Origin: Bacillota bacterium
GTDB lineage: Bacteria; Bacillota; Limnochordia; Darwinibacteriales; Darwinibacteriaceae
DNA length: 5,628 nt
Assembly: GCA_012799115.1 (NCBI GenBank)
Contig: JAAZLY010000065.1
Coordinates: forward strand, 1 to 5,628
Direction: 5' to 3'
The notes beneath the pieces are model-generated. The model searched no databases and was not told where the DNA came from. It saw nothing but the letters and a program-made list of their open reading frames with translations. Below, in pieces: positions 1 through 5,329 of this stretch. A program made the translations under genes and the position numbers. Position 1 is the stretch's first letter; every line of letters begins with the position of its first letter.

Positions 1-462
1 CAGACCAATCTTCTGGCTCTAAACGCCGCCATCGAGGCTGCACGTGCTGGTGATCATGGTCGCGGTTTTGCTGTAGTTGCCGATGAGGTTCGCAAACTAG
101 CTGAGCAATCTTCCGCCGCTACCACCGACATCGAAGCTCTGATCGCCCAGATTCAAAGTGGAATCACTGCCACCGTTAAGGGTATGGATGATGGTTCTGC
201 TCAAACCGATGTGGCACTAGCTAGTGTCAATCAAAGCAGTGAGATTCTCAATAGCATTCTGTCAGCAGTCGGAGAGATCGCTCAACAAGTCGAGCAGTTC
301 ACAGCAGGTTTATCGCAGGTTAATAGTGGTGGGCATGAGATTGCCAGTGCTACCCAGCAACAAGCAGCTTCTATGGAAGAAGTGGCCACTGCAGCACAAG
401 ACTTGATGAATATGGGTACAAGATTGCAGGAACTGATCCAACACTTTAAGACAAGTAACTAA
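1..462 (+). CDS. Methyl-accepting chemotaxis protein, C-terminal signalling half (5' end outside window)
   Basis: This is the 3' part of a chemoreceptor gene, open at the left edge in frame 1 and ending at TAA 460-462, with 153 residues visible. It begins inside the highly conserved hairpin tip (QTNLLALNAAIEAARAG, then GRGFAVVADEVRKLAEQS), the segment that contacts CheW and CheA in all MCPs. The rest is heptad-patterned Ala/Gln/Ser/Glu-rich coiled coil, including the methylation-helix-like stretch ATQQQAASMEEVATAA. The C-terminus (LQELIQHFKTSN) has no NWETF-type CheR-docking pentapeptide. The descending arm of about 22 heptads suggests a long-hairpin receptor class as in Bacillus, but this is only a length estimate. 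Sensor domain and membrane segments lie outside the window, so the ligand is unknown. The ATG at 184 is an internal Met, not a start. A terminator follows directly, so the gene is not co-transcribed with the next one. Confidence 0.95.
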   Translation, partial: QTNLLALNAAIEAARAGDHGRGFAVVADEVRKLAEQSSAATTDIEALIAQIQSGITATVKGMDDGSAQTDVALASVNQSSEILNSILSAVGEIAQQVEQFTAGLSQVNSGGHEIASATQQQAASMEEVATAAQDLMNMGTRLQELIQHFKTSN

Positions 463-496
463 GAACCAGAACGGGTTCCACATAAGCTAAAGCAGG

Positions 497-540
497 AAAC
501 CTCTGTCTCCCATTTGGGAAGCGCAGAGGTTTTCTTGTCT
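497..540 (+). terminator. Rho-independent terminator after the chemoreceptor gene
   Basis: AAACCTCTG (497-505) pairs perfectly with CAGAGGTTT (524-532). A nested TCCC/GGGA helix (508-511 with 516-519) lies inside the loop, and a T-rich tail (TTTTCTTGTCT) follows. It begins 34 bases after the stop codon of the chemoreceptor gene and separates it from the amino-sugar genes. Confidence 0.82.
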
Positions 541-570
541 CGAGAATGCAGAAGGATTTCTAACAGAATA

Positions 571-606
571 GGGGAATCATTAAGTACTTTGTAAAATAGT
601 TTTCCC
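571..606 (+). promoter_or_regulatory. Candidate promoter/operator region of the RpiR-type regulator gene
   Basis: The leader between the terminator and the GTG start is AT-richer than its surroundings. It holds a palindrome AAGTACTT (582-589), a -10-like TAAAAT (592-597), and flanking inverted GGGAA (572-576) and TTCCC (602-606) arms. RpiR/MurR regulators usually bind palindromes in their own operon's promoter, so this is the natural place for an autoregulatory operator. No good -35 box is visible at proper spacing from TAAAAT, so the assignment is tentative. Confidence 0.3.
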
Positions 607-645
607 AGGAAGCTGGCGAATCGTTCAAGTGGGGGAGGAGATCTA

Positions 646-1512
646 GTGATCACAACGGACAACACCATTTTGCATCTGAAGAGCACATATCCTGAGATGC
701 GACCGTCCGAACAAAGATTGGCAGATACCATCTTGAAAGATCCAGCTCGCATTGTGCACTTGTCAATTACTGAACTGGCAAGTGAGGCAAATGTGAGCGA
801 TGCTACGATTGTGAAATTCTGTAAGCGCCTAGGATACAAGGGGTTTCCCGAGTTTAAGATCCTCCTAGCCCAGGATGTGGCGATGAAGACGTCCCCGATC
901 TACGGTCAGGTAGAGCGTGATGACACCGTGAAAGCAGTGACCGAGAAGATCTTTCAGGCTAACATCACCGCCCTGCAAGATACTGTTCAGGTCCTAGATA
1001 GTGAAGCGATGCATCAGGCTGTCGAGATGCTGGCTAAAGCCGGAGACATTCATTTCTATGGCATGGGCGCATCGGGTCTTGTCGCCCTTGATGCAGAGCA
1101 GAAATTCTCCCGCATTGGTCTTAGGGCGGCGGCCTTTGTTGATGGGCACGCTCAGCTCAGCCGTGCGTCCCTCCTTCAGTCTGGGGATGTGGCAGTTGGG
1201 ATTTCCTATTCAGGGTCCACCGACGAGATTATTGCCGCTCTGCGAACAGCGCGCTCCACAGGGGCCTTTACGTTAGCGATAACAAATTACTCAGCTTCTA
1301 AGGTGGTTGAGGTCTCTGACCTCGTTCTTCTGACCGCCTCTGAAGAAGATATCCTGCGCTGTGGTGCCATCTCCTCACGTATAGCCCAGCTTAGCATCAT
1401 TGACGCTCTCTTCGTCTCTGTTGCCCTCGTTGACTTTGAGCATTCCAGGGAGTCTATCGAGAGAACGAAGGAAGCGCTTTCCCAGCGTACGACGAAGAGT
1501 CGGGGGGCCTAG
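646..1512 (+). CDS. RpiR/MurR-family transcriptional regulator (HTH plus SIS sugar-phosphate domain)
   Basis: The protein has 288 residues, the normal length for the family. Residues 1-77 form the RpiR-type HTH domain, with the recognition region in LASEANVSDATIVKFCKRLG (44-63). Residues about 133-262 form a SIS domain that binds phosphosugars (FYGMGASG at 137-144, GISYSGSTDE at 185-194, AITNYSASKV at 211-220). The GTG start is supported by GGAGGAG at 634-640, five bases upstream. Members such as E. coli and B. subtilis MurR sense MurNAc-6-phosphate and repress MurNAc catabolic genes. The sugar-kinase gene begins two bases after this stop and a NamZ-like gene follows, so a MurR-like role in amino-sugar salvage is the best inference. 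The effector cannot be read from the sequence. It could equally respond to GlcNAc-6-phosphate or another sugar phosphate, and RpiR proteins may repress or activate. Confidence 0.92.
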   Translation: MITTDNTILHLKSTYPEMRPSEQRLADTILKDPARIVHLSITELASEANVSDATIVKFCKRLGYKGFPEFKILLAQDVAMKTSPIYGQVERDDTVKAVTEKIFQANITALQDTVQVLDSEAMHQAVEMLAKAGDIHFYGMGASGLVALDAEQKFSRIGLRAAAFVDGHAQLSRASLLQSGDVAVGISYSGSTDEIIAALRTARSTGAFTLAITNYSASKVVEVSDLVLLTASEEDILRCGAISSRIAQLSIIDALFVSVALVDFEHSRESIERTKEALSQRTTKSRGA

Positions 1513-1514
1513 TT

Positions 1515-2489
1515 ATGTATATTCTAGGTGTAGATTGCGGTGGAACGTCGACAAAGGCCTTACTTACTACCTATAATGGGCGAATCATAGGACAGGGCAA
1601 GGGCGGCCCAGCAAACCTCGCTGTAAATGGTGTTGAGGGAATCCTACAAGCTACCTTTGAAGCGCTTGCAAAATGCCTAGAGGGGAGTGGACTTGATCTT
1701 CCCGCTTTGCGGACTCACGGTGTCTTCCTATCCTTAGGGGTTTCTGGGGCAGGACGTGAACAGGAACGAAGTGTGATTCAGCAAGCAGTGGAAGACGTAG
1801 GTTTTGACAAGGCAATGGTGAGTCATGATGCCCACATTGCGCAAAGCGGTGCCCTTGGGGGGGCTGATGGAGTTGTAGTGATAGCCGGAACCGGCTCCAT
1901 CGCTTATGGAGTCTACCAGGGACGAAGTAGCCGCGTCGGTGGTTGGGGTTATCTTCTGGGTGATGAAGGTAGTGCCTTTTGGGTTGCCCTTAGAGCCTTG
2001 CAGCAAGTGATGTGGGGTTATGATGGTCGTGCAAGGCAGGATCAGGTTCTCCTTAAAGCTGTCTTTGACTATTTTGGTCTGGCTCAGGTTGAGGAGCTGA
2101 TACCCATCGTTTACAGGGTACCTCTAGACCGCGGCTTTGTTGGGGGTTTGAGTCGAGAGATTTCGACCCTGGCAGCTCAGGGGCATCCCTTTTCTCGGGA
2201 TATTTTGCAGGAGGCAGGAAGACATCTTGGAAGCTTGGCTGCCGCGGCCTTAACCGAGCTTCAGCTTCTCGGAGGCCCCGGTAGTGTGGGTGCTTGTGGT
2301 GGCCTTTTTGCAGCAGGAGACGTGGTCTTGCTACCGATGCAAAGAGAGATCCAGCGCAGTGCACCAGAACACTTTGTCGTTCTGCCGAAGTTTGAGCCTG
2401 TAGTGGGGGCGGTACTCTTAGCCGCCAAGGAGCTCAAATTAGATATGGAAGGCATGATCATTGGATTAGAACGCAGTCTTTCAGAGTAG
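1515..2489 (+). CDS. BadF/BadG/BcrA/BcrD-family ATPase, probable N-acetylmuramic acid/N-acetylglucosamine kinase
   Basis: This 324-residue protein has the ASKHA actin-like ATPase fold signatures in order: phosphate-1 loop GVDCGGTSTKALL (5-17), SHDAHIA (103-109) with Asp105 as the likely catalytic base by analogy with mammalian GlcNAc kinase, phosphate-2 motif IAGTGSIAYG (123-132), the family-typical GGWGYLLGDEGSAFW (142-156), and an adenosine motif around GACGGLFAAG (259-268). It is cytosolic with no signal peptide. In Clostridium acetobutylicum a kinase of this family (MurK) phosphorylates MurNAc and GlcNAc. Here the gene lies between an RpiR-type regulator and a NamZ-like muramidase, which supports the same reaction: ATP-dependent 6-phosphorylation of salvaged amino sugar. 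The ATG lies two bases after the regulator's stop, behind a poor G-run SD at 1502-1507, suggesting translational coupling. The alternative is a GlcNAc- or glucosamine-specific kinase. Exact specificity is not visible. Confidence 0.88.
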   Translation: MYILGVDCGGTSTKALLTTYNGRIIGQGKGGPANLAVNGVEGILQATFEALAKCLEGSGLDLPALRTHGVFLSLGVSGAGREQERSVIQQAVEDVGFDKAMVSHDAHIAQSGALGGADGVVVIAGTGSIAYGVYQGRSSRVGGWGYLLGDEGSAFWVALRALQQVMWGYDGRARQDQVLLKAVFDYFGLAQVEELIPIVYRVPLDRGFVGGLSREISTLAAQGHPFSRDILQEAGRHLGSLAAAALTELQLLGGPGSVGACGGLFAAGDVVLLPMQREIQRSAPEHFVVLPKFEPVVGAVLLAAKELKLDMEGMIIGLERSLSE

Positions 2490-2524
2490 AGCTACAAAGA
2501 CTAGAGGTCTTTTCGAAGGTAGCT
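2490..2524 (+). other. Intercistronic stem-loop between kinase and NamZ-like genes
   Basis: AGCTAC (2490-2495) pairs with GTAGCT (2519-2524), and AAAGAC (2496-2501) pairs with GTCTTT (2507-2512) across a TAGAG loop. This gives a 12-pair stem with a six-base bulge (TCGAAG) on the 3' side. It begins one base after the kinase stop and ends before the SD of the next gene. It could stabilise or partly attenuate the operon transcript. It lacks a proper U-tract at its base, so it is probably not a full terminator. Confidence 0.35.
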
Positions 2525-2549
2525 TGCGTGGTCGAGGAGGCACCAAAGC

Positions 2550-3713
2550 ATGAATAAAGGGAATTATAGGAGCGGTTTGGATCGTCTGCTCGATGAGGAG
2601 TTTCACCGGATCCAAGGTAAGACAGTCGGAATTGTGACCAATCATACAGGAGTAAACAGCGAAATGCGACTGAATTTCGAGGTTCTCGCTACCCGTTCGG
2701 ACGTTCGAGTCAAAGCACTTTTTGCTCCTGAGCACGGCGTGCGGGGTAATGTTCCGGCAGGAGATATCGTAGGTGATGAGAGAGAGCCAGCCACAGGAAT
2801 TCGAGTGTATAGTCTCTATGGCAAGCAGCGCACTCCGAGCAAGGACATGCTTGCCGGACTCGATATTGTTATCTACGATCTCCAAGATGTTGGAGTACGT
2901 TATTACACGTACCTAAGCACCATGTTTGAAGTGATGAAGGCTTGTGCCGAACGTGGCATCCCATTTCTGGTCTTAGCTCGGCTGAATCCCCTGGGTCGCA
3001 GAGTGGAAGGGAATATCCTTGAGCCTGGCTTTCAGTCCTTTGTAGGGGCCTATCCCATGGCCTTGCGACACGGAATGACAGTGGGTGAGCTGGCCGGTTG
3101 GGCGAATGAGACCTTCGAGATCGGAGCGGAGATAGAGGTAATCAAGTGTAGTGGTTGGAACGGACAGTATTTTGATGAGCTTGGTTTGCCCTGGATTCCT
3201 CCCTCACCCAATATCTCCAGTTTTGTCACCGCACTTGTTTACCCGATCACCTGTCTCTTTGAAGGGACGAATATCTCTGAGGGACGTGGTACCGCGAACC
3301 CCTTTGAGTATGTGGGTGCTCCTTGGATTGACCCCCTGGAGCTAGTTCGGGAACTAGAGCAGACAATGCTTACTGGTGTTATGTTTAGACCCGCCTATTT
3401 CGAACCTACGACTTCAAAGCATGCTGGCAAAGAGTGCGGGGGAGTTCAAGTGATCGTTTCGGATAGGGAGAGGATTGATAGTTGCTTAACTGGCTTGACC
3501 TTGCTGAGTATAATTAGGGCTCTTTATCCGGAGGAGACGACATGGTGGCATGTTCCTGGCATGGCATTTCCCTTTGGTATTGATCGTCTAATGGGCACGG
3601 ACAAAATACGCCAGGGTCTGGAACAGGGGCAAGAACCAAAAGAACTTATTCGAAACTGGGCTGAGGAATCCAAAGAGTATCGCCAAGCCTGCACTCCTTA
3701 CTTACTCTATTGA
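2550..3713 (+). CDS. DUF1343 / NamZ-family exo-beta-N-acetylmuramidase-like protein
   Basis: The 387 residues match DUF1343 (GH171) throughout: VGIVTNHTGV (26-35), LFAPEHGVRG (57-66), YDLQDVGVRYYTY (109-121), YPMALRHGMTVGELA (168-182), GLPWIPPSPNIS (212-223), FEGTNISEGRGT (237-248), PFEYVGAPWID (251-261) and SKHAGKECGGVQ (289-300). B. subtilis NamZ (YbbC) of this family removes non-reducing-end MurNAc from peptidoglycan chains and works with NagZ and an amidase in wall salvage. The ATG is well supported by GAGGAGG (2534-2540), nine bases upstream. No signal peptide is visible, so this copy appears cytosolic and would act on imported muropeptide or disaccharide fragments. One oddity is that the usual LDRPNP motif reads LARLNP (142-147), with the Asp and first Pro replaced. 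Family assignment is firm; enzymatic activity is inferred. Confidence 0.92.
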   Translation: MNKGNYRSGLDRLLDEEFHRIQGKTVGIVTNHTGVNSEMRLNFEVLATRSDVRVKALFAPEHGVRGNVPAGDIVGDEREPATGIRVYSLYGKQRTPSKDMLAGLDIVIYDLQDVGVRYYTYLSTMFEVMKACAERGIPFLVLARLNPLGRRVEGNILEPGFQSFVGAYPMALRHGMTVGELAGWANETFEIGAEIEVIKCSGWNGQYFDELGLPWIPPSPNISSFVTALVYPITCLFEGTNISEGRGTANPFEYVGAPWIDPLELVRELEQTMLTGVMFRPAYFEPTTSKHAGKECGGVQVIVSDRERIDSCLTGLTLLSIIRALYPEETTWWHVPGMAFPFGIDRLMGTDKIRQGLEQGQEPKELIRNWAEESKEYRQACTPYLLY

Positions 3714-3726
3714 GGGGTCAGACCCC
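3714..3726. repeat. GGGGTC-A-GACCCC palindrome, REP-like
   Basis: A perfect six-base inverted repeat with a single central A starts immediately after the TGA of the NamZ-like gene, followed by two more C's and an A-rich spacer. Very similar GGGGTCAGACCCC sequences recur as dispersed intergenic palindromes in many genomes, so a REP-type element is plausible. Only one copy is in the window. It could also simply contribute to transcript-end structure. Confidence 0.45.
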
Positions 3727-3741
3727 CCAAAAACTACCAAA

Positions 3742-3772
3742 AAAGGTCAAGACTGAGATAGTCTTGACCTTT
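3742..3772 (-). terminator. Terminator between convergent operons, strongest for the curlin gene
   Basis: There is a perfect 13-base-pair hairpin: AAAGGTCAAGACT (3742-3754), loop GAGAT (3755-3759), AGTCTTGACCTTT (3760-3772). Read on the minus strand, the stem runs straight into TTTTTTGGTAGTTTTTG, a good U-tract, so it is a strong intrinsic terminator about 40 bases past the curlin stop. On the plus strand the tail is TTTCCTCAT, weaker but possibly enough to stop transcripts from the NamZ-like gene. Confidence 0.8.
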
Positions 3773-3811
3773 CCTCATAGACAAGGAGAATCGCTAGCGA
3801 GCGAATGGTTC

Positions 3812-4303
3812 TCATTTGCCTTGTATAATCACCGCAGAGTTGCCATTGCCAACCTGGGTGATGAGAGCGGAAAAATGGTTCCCGCCTTGCTGAATTGTTG
3901 CTGTATTGGCGTTCCCAAGCTGGTAGGTTCCTGCCCAGTTCGCCATGCCCATTTGCTGCACATGCGCTGTATTGCCATCGCCATCTTGATAGGTAGCTGC
4001 CCAGTTTCCTGTTCCACTCTGCCTGTGATTGGCCACGTTACCATCACCATTTTGGTAGATGTAGGAGCGATGACCCTCGCCTTCTTGGATCTGTTCGGCT
4101 CCGTTATCATTTCCATTCTGGTAGGTGAAGGCGACGTTTACGAAGGGCTCGAGCTCATCTTCGGTAGTGTGGAAAAAGCGACTGAACCAATCTTCCAAAT
4201 CAATAGGGGGCGTTAGCTCTAACTCATGGGCTAGGGCATCTACGCTCGTGAGCATTCCGACCATAAGCAACGCCAAAACAATAACGGATATTCTCTTTTT
4301 CAA
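3812..4303 (-). CDS. Secreted curlin-repeat protein (CsgA/CsgB-like functional amyloid subunit)
   Basis: The protein has 163 residues. It opens with a classic Sec signal peptide: KKR, hydrophobic core VIVLALLMVGMLTSV, probable cleavage after VDALA at residue 25. An acidic linker (26-59, including PPIDLEDWFSRFF) follows, then an uninterrupted curlin-repeat domain (60-163). Gln occurs at residues 62, 73, 84, 95, 106, 117, 128, 139, 150 and 161, exactly every 11 residues. Each of the first nine fits Q-x-G-x-x-N-x-[A/S], with His78 and Phe144 the only breaks at the Asn position. This matches the strand-turn ladder of CsgA/CsgB beta-solenoid amyloids, and there is no cysteine. The start is TTG, placed seven bases after a perfect AGGAGG (4316-4311). 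Secretion would use the CsgG-like channel encoded upstream. Its leader carries a c-di-GMP riboswitch. Whether it is a major fibre subunit or a nucleator cannot be decided, since only one curlin gene is visible. Confidence 0.9.
   Translation of the reverse strand: MKKRISVIVLALLMVGMLTSVDALAHELELTPPIDLEDWFSRFFHTTEDELEPFVNVAFTYQNGNDNGAEQIQEGEGHRSYIYQNGDGNVANHRQSGTGNWAATYQDGDGNTAHVQQMGMANWAGTYQLGNANTATIQQGGNHFSALITQVGNGNSAVIIQGK
3815..4123 (-). repeat. Degenerate 33-base tandem coding repeat (curlin units)
   Basis: Within the curlin gene, nine full units and one partial unit of 33 bases each encode an 11-residue Q-x-G-x-x-N-x-A unit. Codons have diverged enough that the array is conserved at protein rather than DNA level, although recurrent words such as TACCAG/TATCAG plus GGxGAxGGxAAC remain. 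The regular period also explains long stop-free frames on the opposite strand. Confidence 0.85.
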
Positions 4304-4309
4304 TGTTTT

Positions 4310-4400
4310 TCCTCCTCGGGTAACCCGGCTGTCTAGTTAACTAGACCCGTGGCTTTGTGTCCCCACCTCACGATGGGTTTACCTTTATCAGCGAGAAGAA
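4310..4400 (-). promoter_or_regulatory. Cyclic-di-GMP-I (GEMM-I) riboswitch in the leader of the curlin gene
   Basis: Read on the minus strand, the gap upstream of the curlin start shows the GEMM-I consensus in order. AAAGGTAAACC (4386-4376) comes first, then hairpin P2, CCCATC-GTGA-GGTGGG, with a GNRA tetraloop (4378-4363). GGGACACAAAGCC (4363-4351) follows, then ACGGGTCTAG-TTAA-CTAGAC as P3 (4350-4331), and AGCCGGGTTACCCGA (4330-4316). The P2 tetraloop would dock on P3 as in Vc2. The aligned base at the Vc2 G20 position is G4383 and the A47 equivalent is A4356, as expected for c-di-GMP rather than the A20 variants that bind cGAMP. P1 (CTCG with CGAG) can extend to TTCTTCTCG (4400-4392) with CGAGGAGGA (4318-4310), nine pairs including two G-U, which covers the curlin SD. 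This implies translational control. No terminator lies between aptamer and start codon. Confidence 0.93.
4311..4316 (-). promoter_or_regulatory. Shine-Dalgarno of the curlin gene, embedded in riboswitch P1
   Basis: A perfect AGGAGG lies seven bases upstream of the TTG start at 4303, and this fixes the start choice. The same bases are the 3' strand of the extended P1 helix of the c-di-GMP aptamer, so ribosome access and ligand-bound folding should compete. Confidence 0.85.
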
Positions 4401-4497
4401 CCAAAGTTCAACTGGCTGTCAATCCACTGTACTGCGCTCGCTGCGACGATGTCCTTATCTGTTAGAGGTAATCTATGATTGGCTATAGCCTGAGATC
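4401..4497 (-). other. Spacer between CsgG-like stop and riboswitch; no clear promoter
   Basis: This AT-moderate leader contains a ten-base palindrome GGCTATAGCC (4481-4490) and an isolated TTGACA (4422-4417). TTGACA has no -10 at 16-18 bases, and a start from it would fall inside the aptamer. No terminator separates the CsgG-like gene from the riboswitch, so read-through from the csgF-csgG-like genes or an unrecognised promoter in 4410-4500 must supply the transcript. Confidence 0.4.
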
Positions 4498-5292
4498 TTA
4501 GTTTGTAAGTACACCAGACTGGACGAGTTTAAAGACAGCCTCCTCAAGTAATGTTCTTACAACTAGGTTGATTACTTGTTGCTTACCTTGTCCTGTTTCG
4601 AACTCAACAATGTTCTTGCCTAGGAAGGAAAAGAGCTGGACGCCGACCTTCTCTCCAATAATCTCTCCCTTGAGGCTCTCAGCCCAGATAACCTCGCCCG
4701 TGGTCAGGTTTAAGACCCGTAGATCCAGGGCTACCTGTGCCTTGGCATATTCTGTGGATCCGCCCTTGCCAGCAATGACAAGACCGATTCCACCGGTTTC
4801 TTTGCTTACTTGGTACTCGGTAATCGAGCCGGTAATCATGTAATTAGTGCCAGATAGTTCTCCGAGTACGGGACCTTGTCCAGGAGCAATTCGGTTACTA
4901 GAGATGAGATTCTGCTCATTCATCAGATCCCCAAAACGTACCCGATCCAGGACGGTAAATTGACGAGAACGTTGTAATGCGGTAATCAACATCTCGGTAG
5001 CACCCTGGGTGACAACGGACGAAACGGCACCGCCATCTGCTTTGTATTGCCCCGTACTATCCGTAATGGCATAAATCGCAATGGGAATACGCTCTTTAGG
5101 TTCTGGCAATGCTGCCAGAAGCTGGCTGGCAGTTGTCACATTGCTCACAGATAGCATCACATCTTCTGGTGACGCAAGTACGGCCTCCATGTCGGCTACC
5201 ACAACTTCGGTTGTCGGGGGAGGAGGTTCAACGCTAGCAGCTCCTCCTATCAGTAATCCTAGCGCTAGCAATCCAATCATGATGATTTCCAT
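4498..5292 (-). CDS. csgG: CsgG/HfaB-family curli secretion channel protein
   Basis: This 264-residue protein is close in size to E. coli CsgG. After an N-terminal hydrophobic export segment (IIMIGLLALGLLIGGAAS), it follows CsgG closely: PEPKERIPIAIYAITDSTGQYK (64-84 region), VTQGATEMLITALQRSRQFTVLDR (94-117 region), LMNEQNLISSNRI (123-135), a GTNYMITGSITEY strand (148-160), STEYAKAQVALDLRVLNLTTGE (179-200 region) and GVQLFSFLG (217-225). CsgG forms a nonameric outer-membrane pore that exports unfolded curlin subunits. The ATG is chosen because AAAGGAG (5306-5300) sits seven bases upstream. The export segment ends in GGAAS, with no lipobox Cys, so the N-terminal acylation of E. coli CsgG seems absent. 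The constriction-loop segment KADGGAVSSVVTQ also lacks the Tyr, Asn and Phe that line the E. coli pore. It sits 37 bases after a CsgF-like gene and upstream of the curlin gene, which supports a curli role. Confidence 0.92.
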   Translation of the reverse strand: MEIIMIGLLALGLLIGGAASVEPPPPTTEVVVADMEAVLASPEDVMLSVSNVTTASQLLAALPEPKERIPIAIYAITDSTGQYKADGGAVSSVVTQGATEMLITALQRSRQFTVLDRVRFGDLMNEQNLISSNRIAPGQGPVLGELSGTNYMITGSITEYQVSKETGGIGLVIAGKGGSTEYAKAQVALDLRVLNLTTGEVIWAESLKGEIIGEKVGVQLFSFLGKNIVEFETGQGKQQVINLVVRTLLEEAVFKLVQSGVLTN

Positions 5293-5329
5293 GGTTTCAC
5301 TCCTTTACGTGTGCGCTGGTAATAATCTA

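Noticed and set aside
459..839. Minus-strand frame of 126 codons across the regulator gene start
   Set aside because: It crosses a terminator and the regulator's coding start, with no SD and no recognisable protein features. It is an antisense shadow.
3815..4123. CRISPR-like or non-coding tandem array
   Set aside because: The 33-base periodicity encodes in-frame curlin units and there are no identical repeats with unique spacers.
3710..4216. Long plus-strand frame opposite the curlin gene
   Set aside because: It starts with TTG overlapping the NamZ-like stop, runs through a terminator hairpin, and is open only because the 33-base curlin repeat lacks stops on the opposite strand. The minus-strand protein has a signal peptide, SD and family match.
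4317..4327. CGGGT-A-ACCCG palindrome as an operator or hairpin
   Set aside because: It coincides with the conserved 3' core (GCCGGGUUACC-type) of the GEMM-I aptamer, so no separate element is needed.
4331..4346. Perfect 16-base palindrome GTCTAGTTAACTAGAC as a protein operator
   Set aside because: It is explained as the P3 stem and TTAA loop of the c-di-GMP riboswitch.
4417..4422. TTGACA as the -35 of a curlin promoter
   Set aside because: No -10 exists at 16-18 bases (the site reads TCTTCT), and the resulting transcript would begin inside the aptamer and lose P1.
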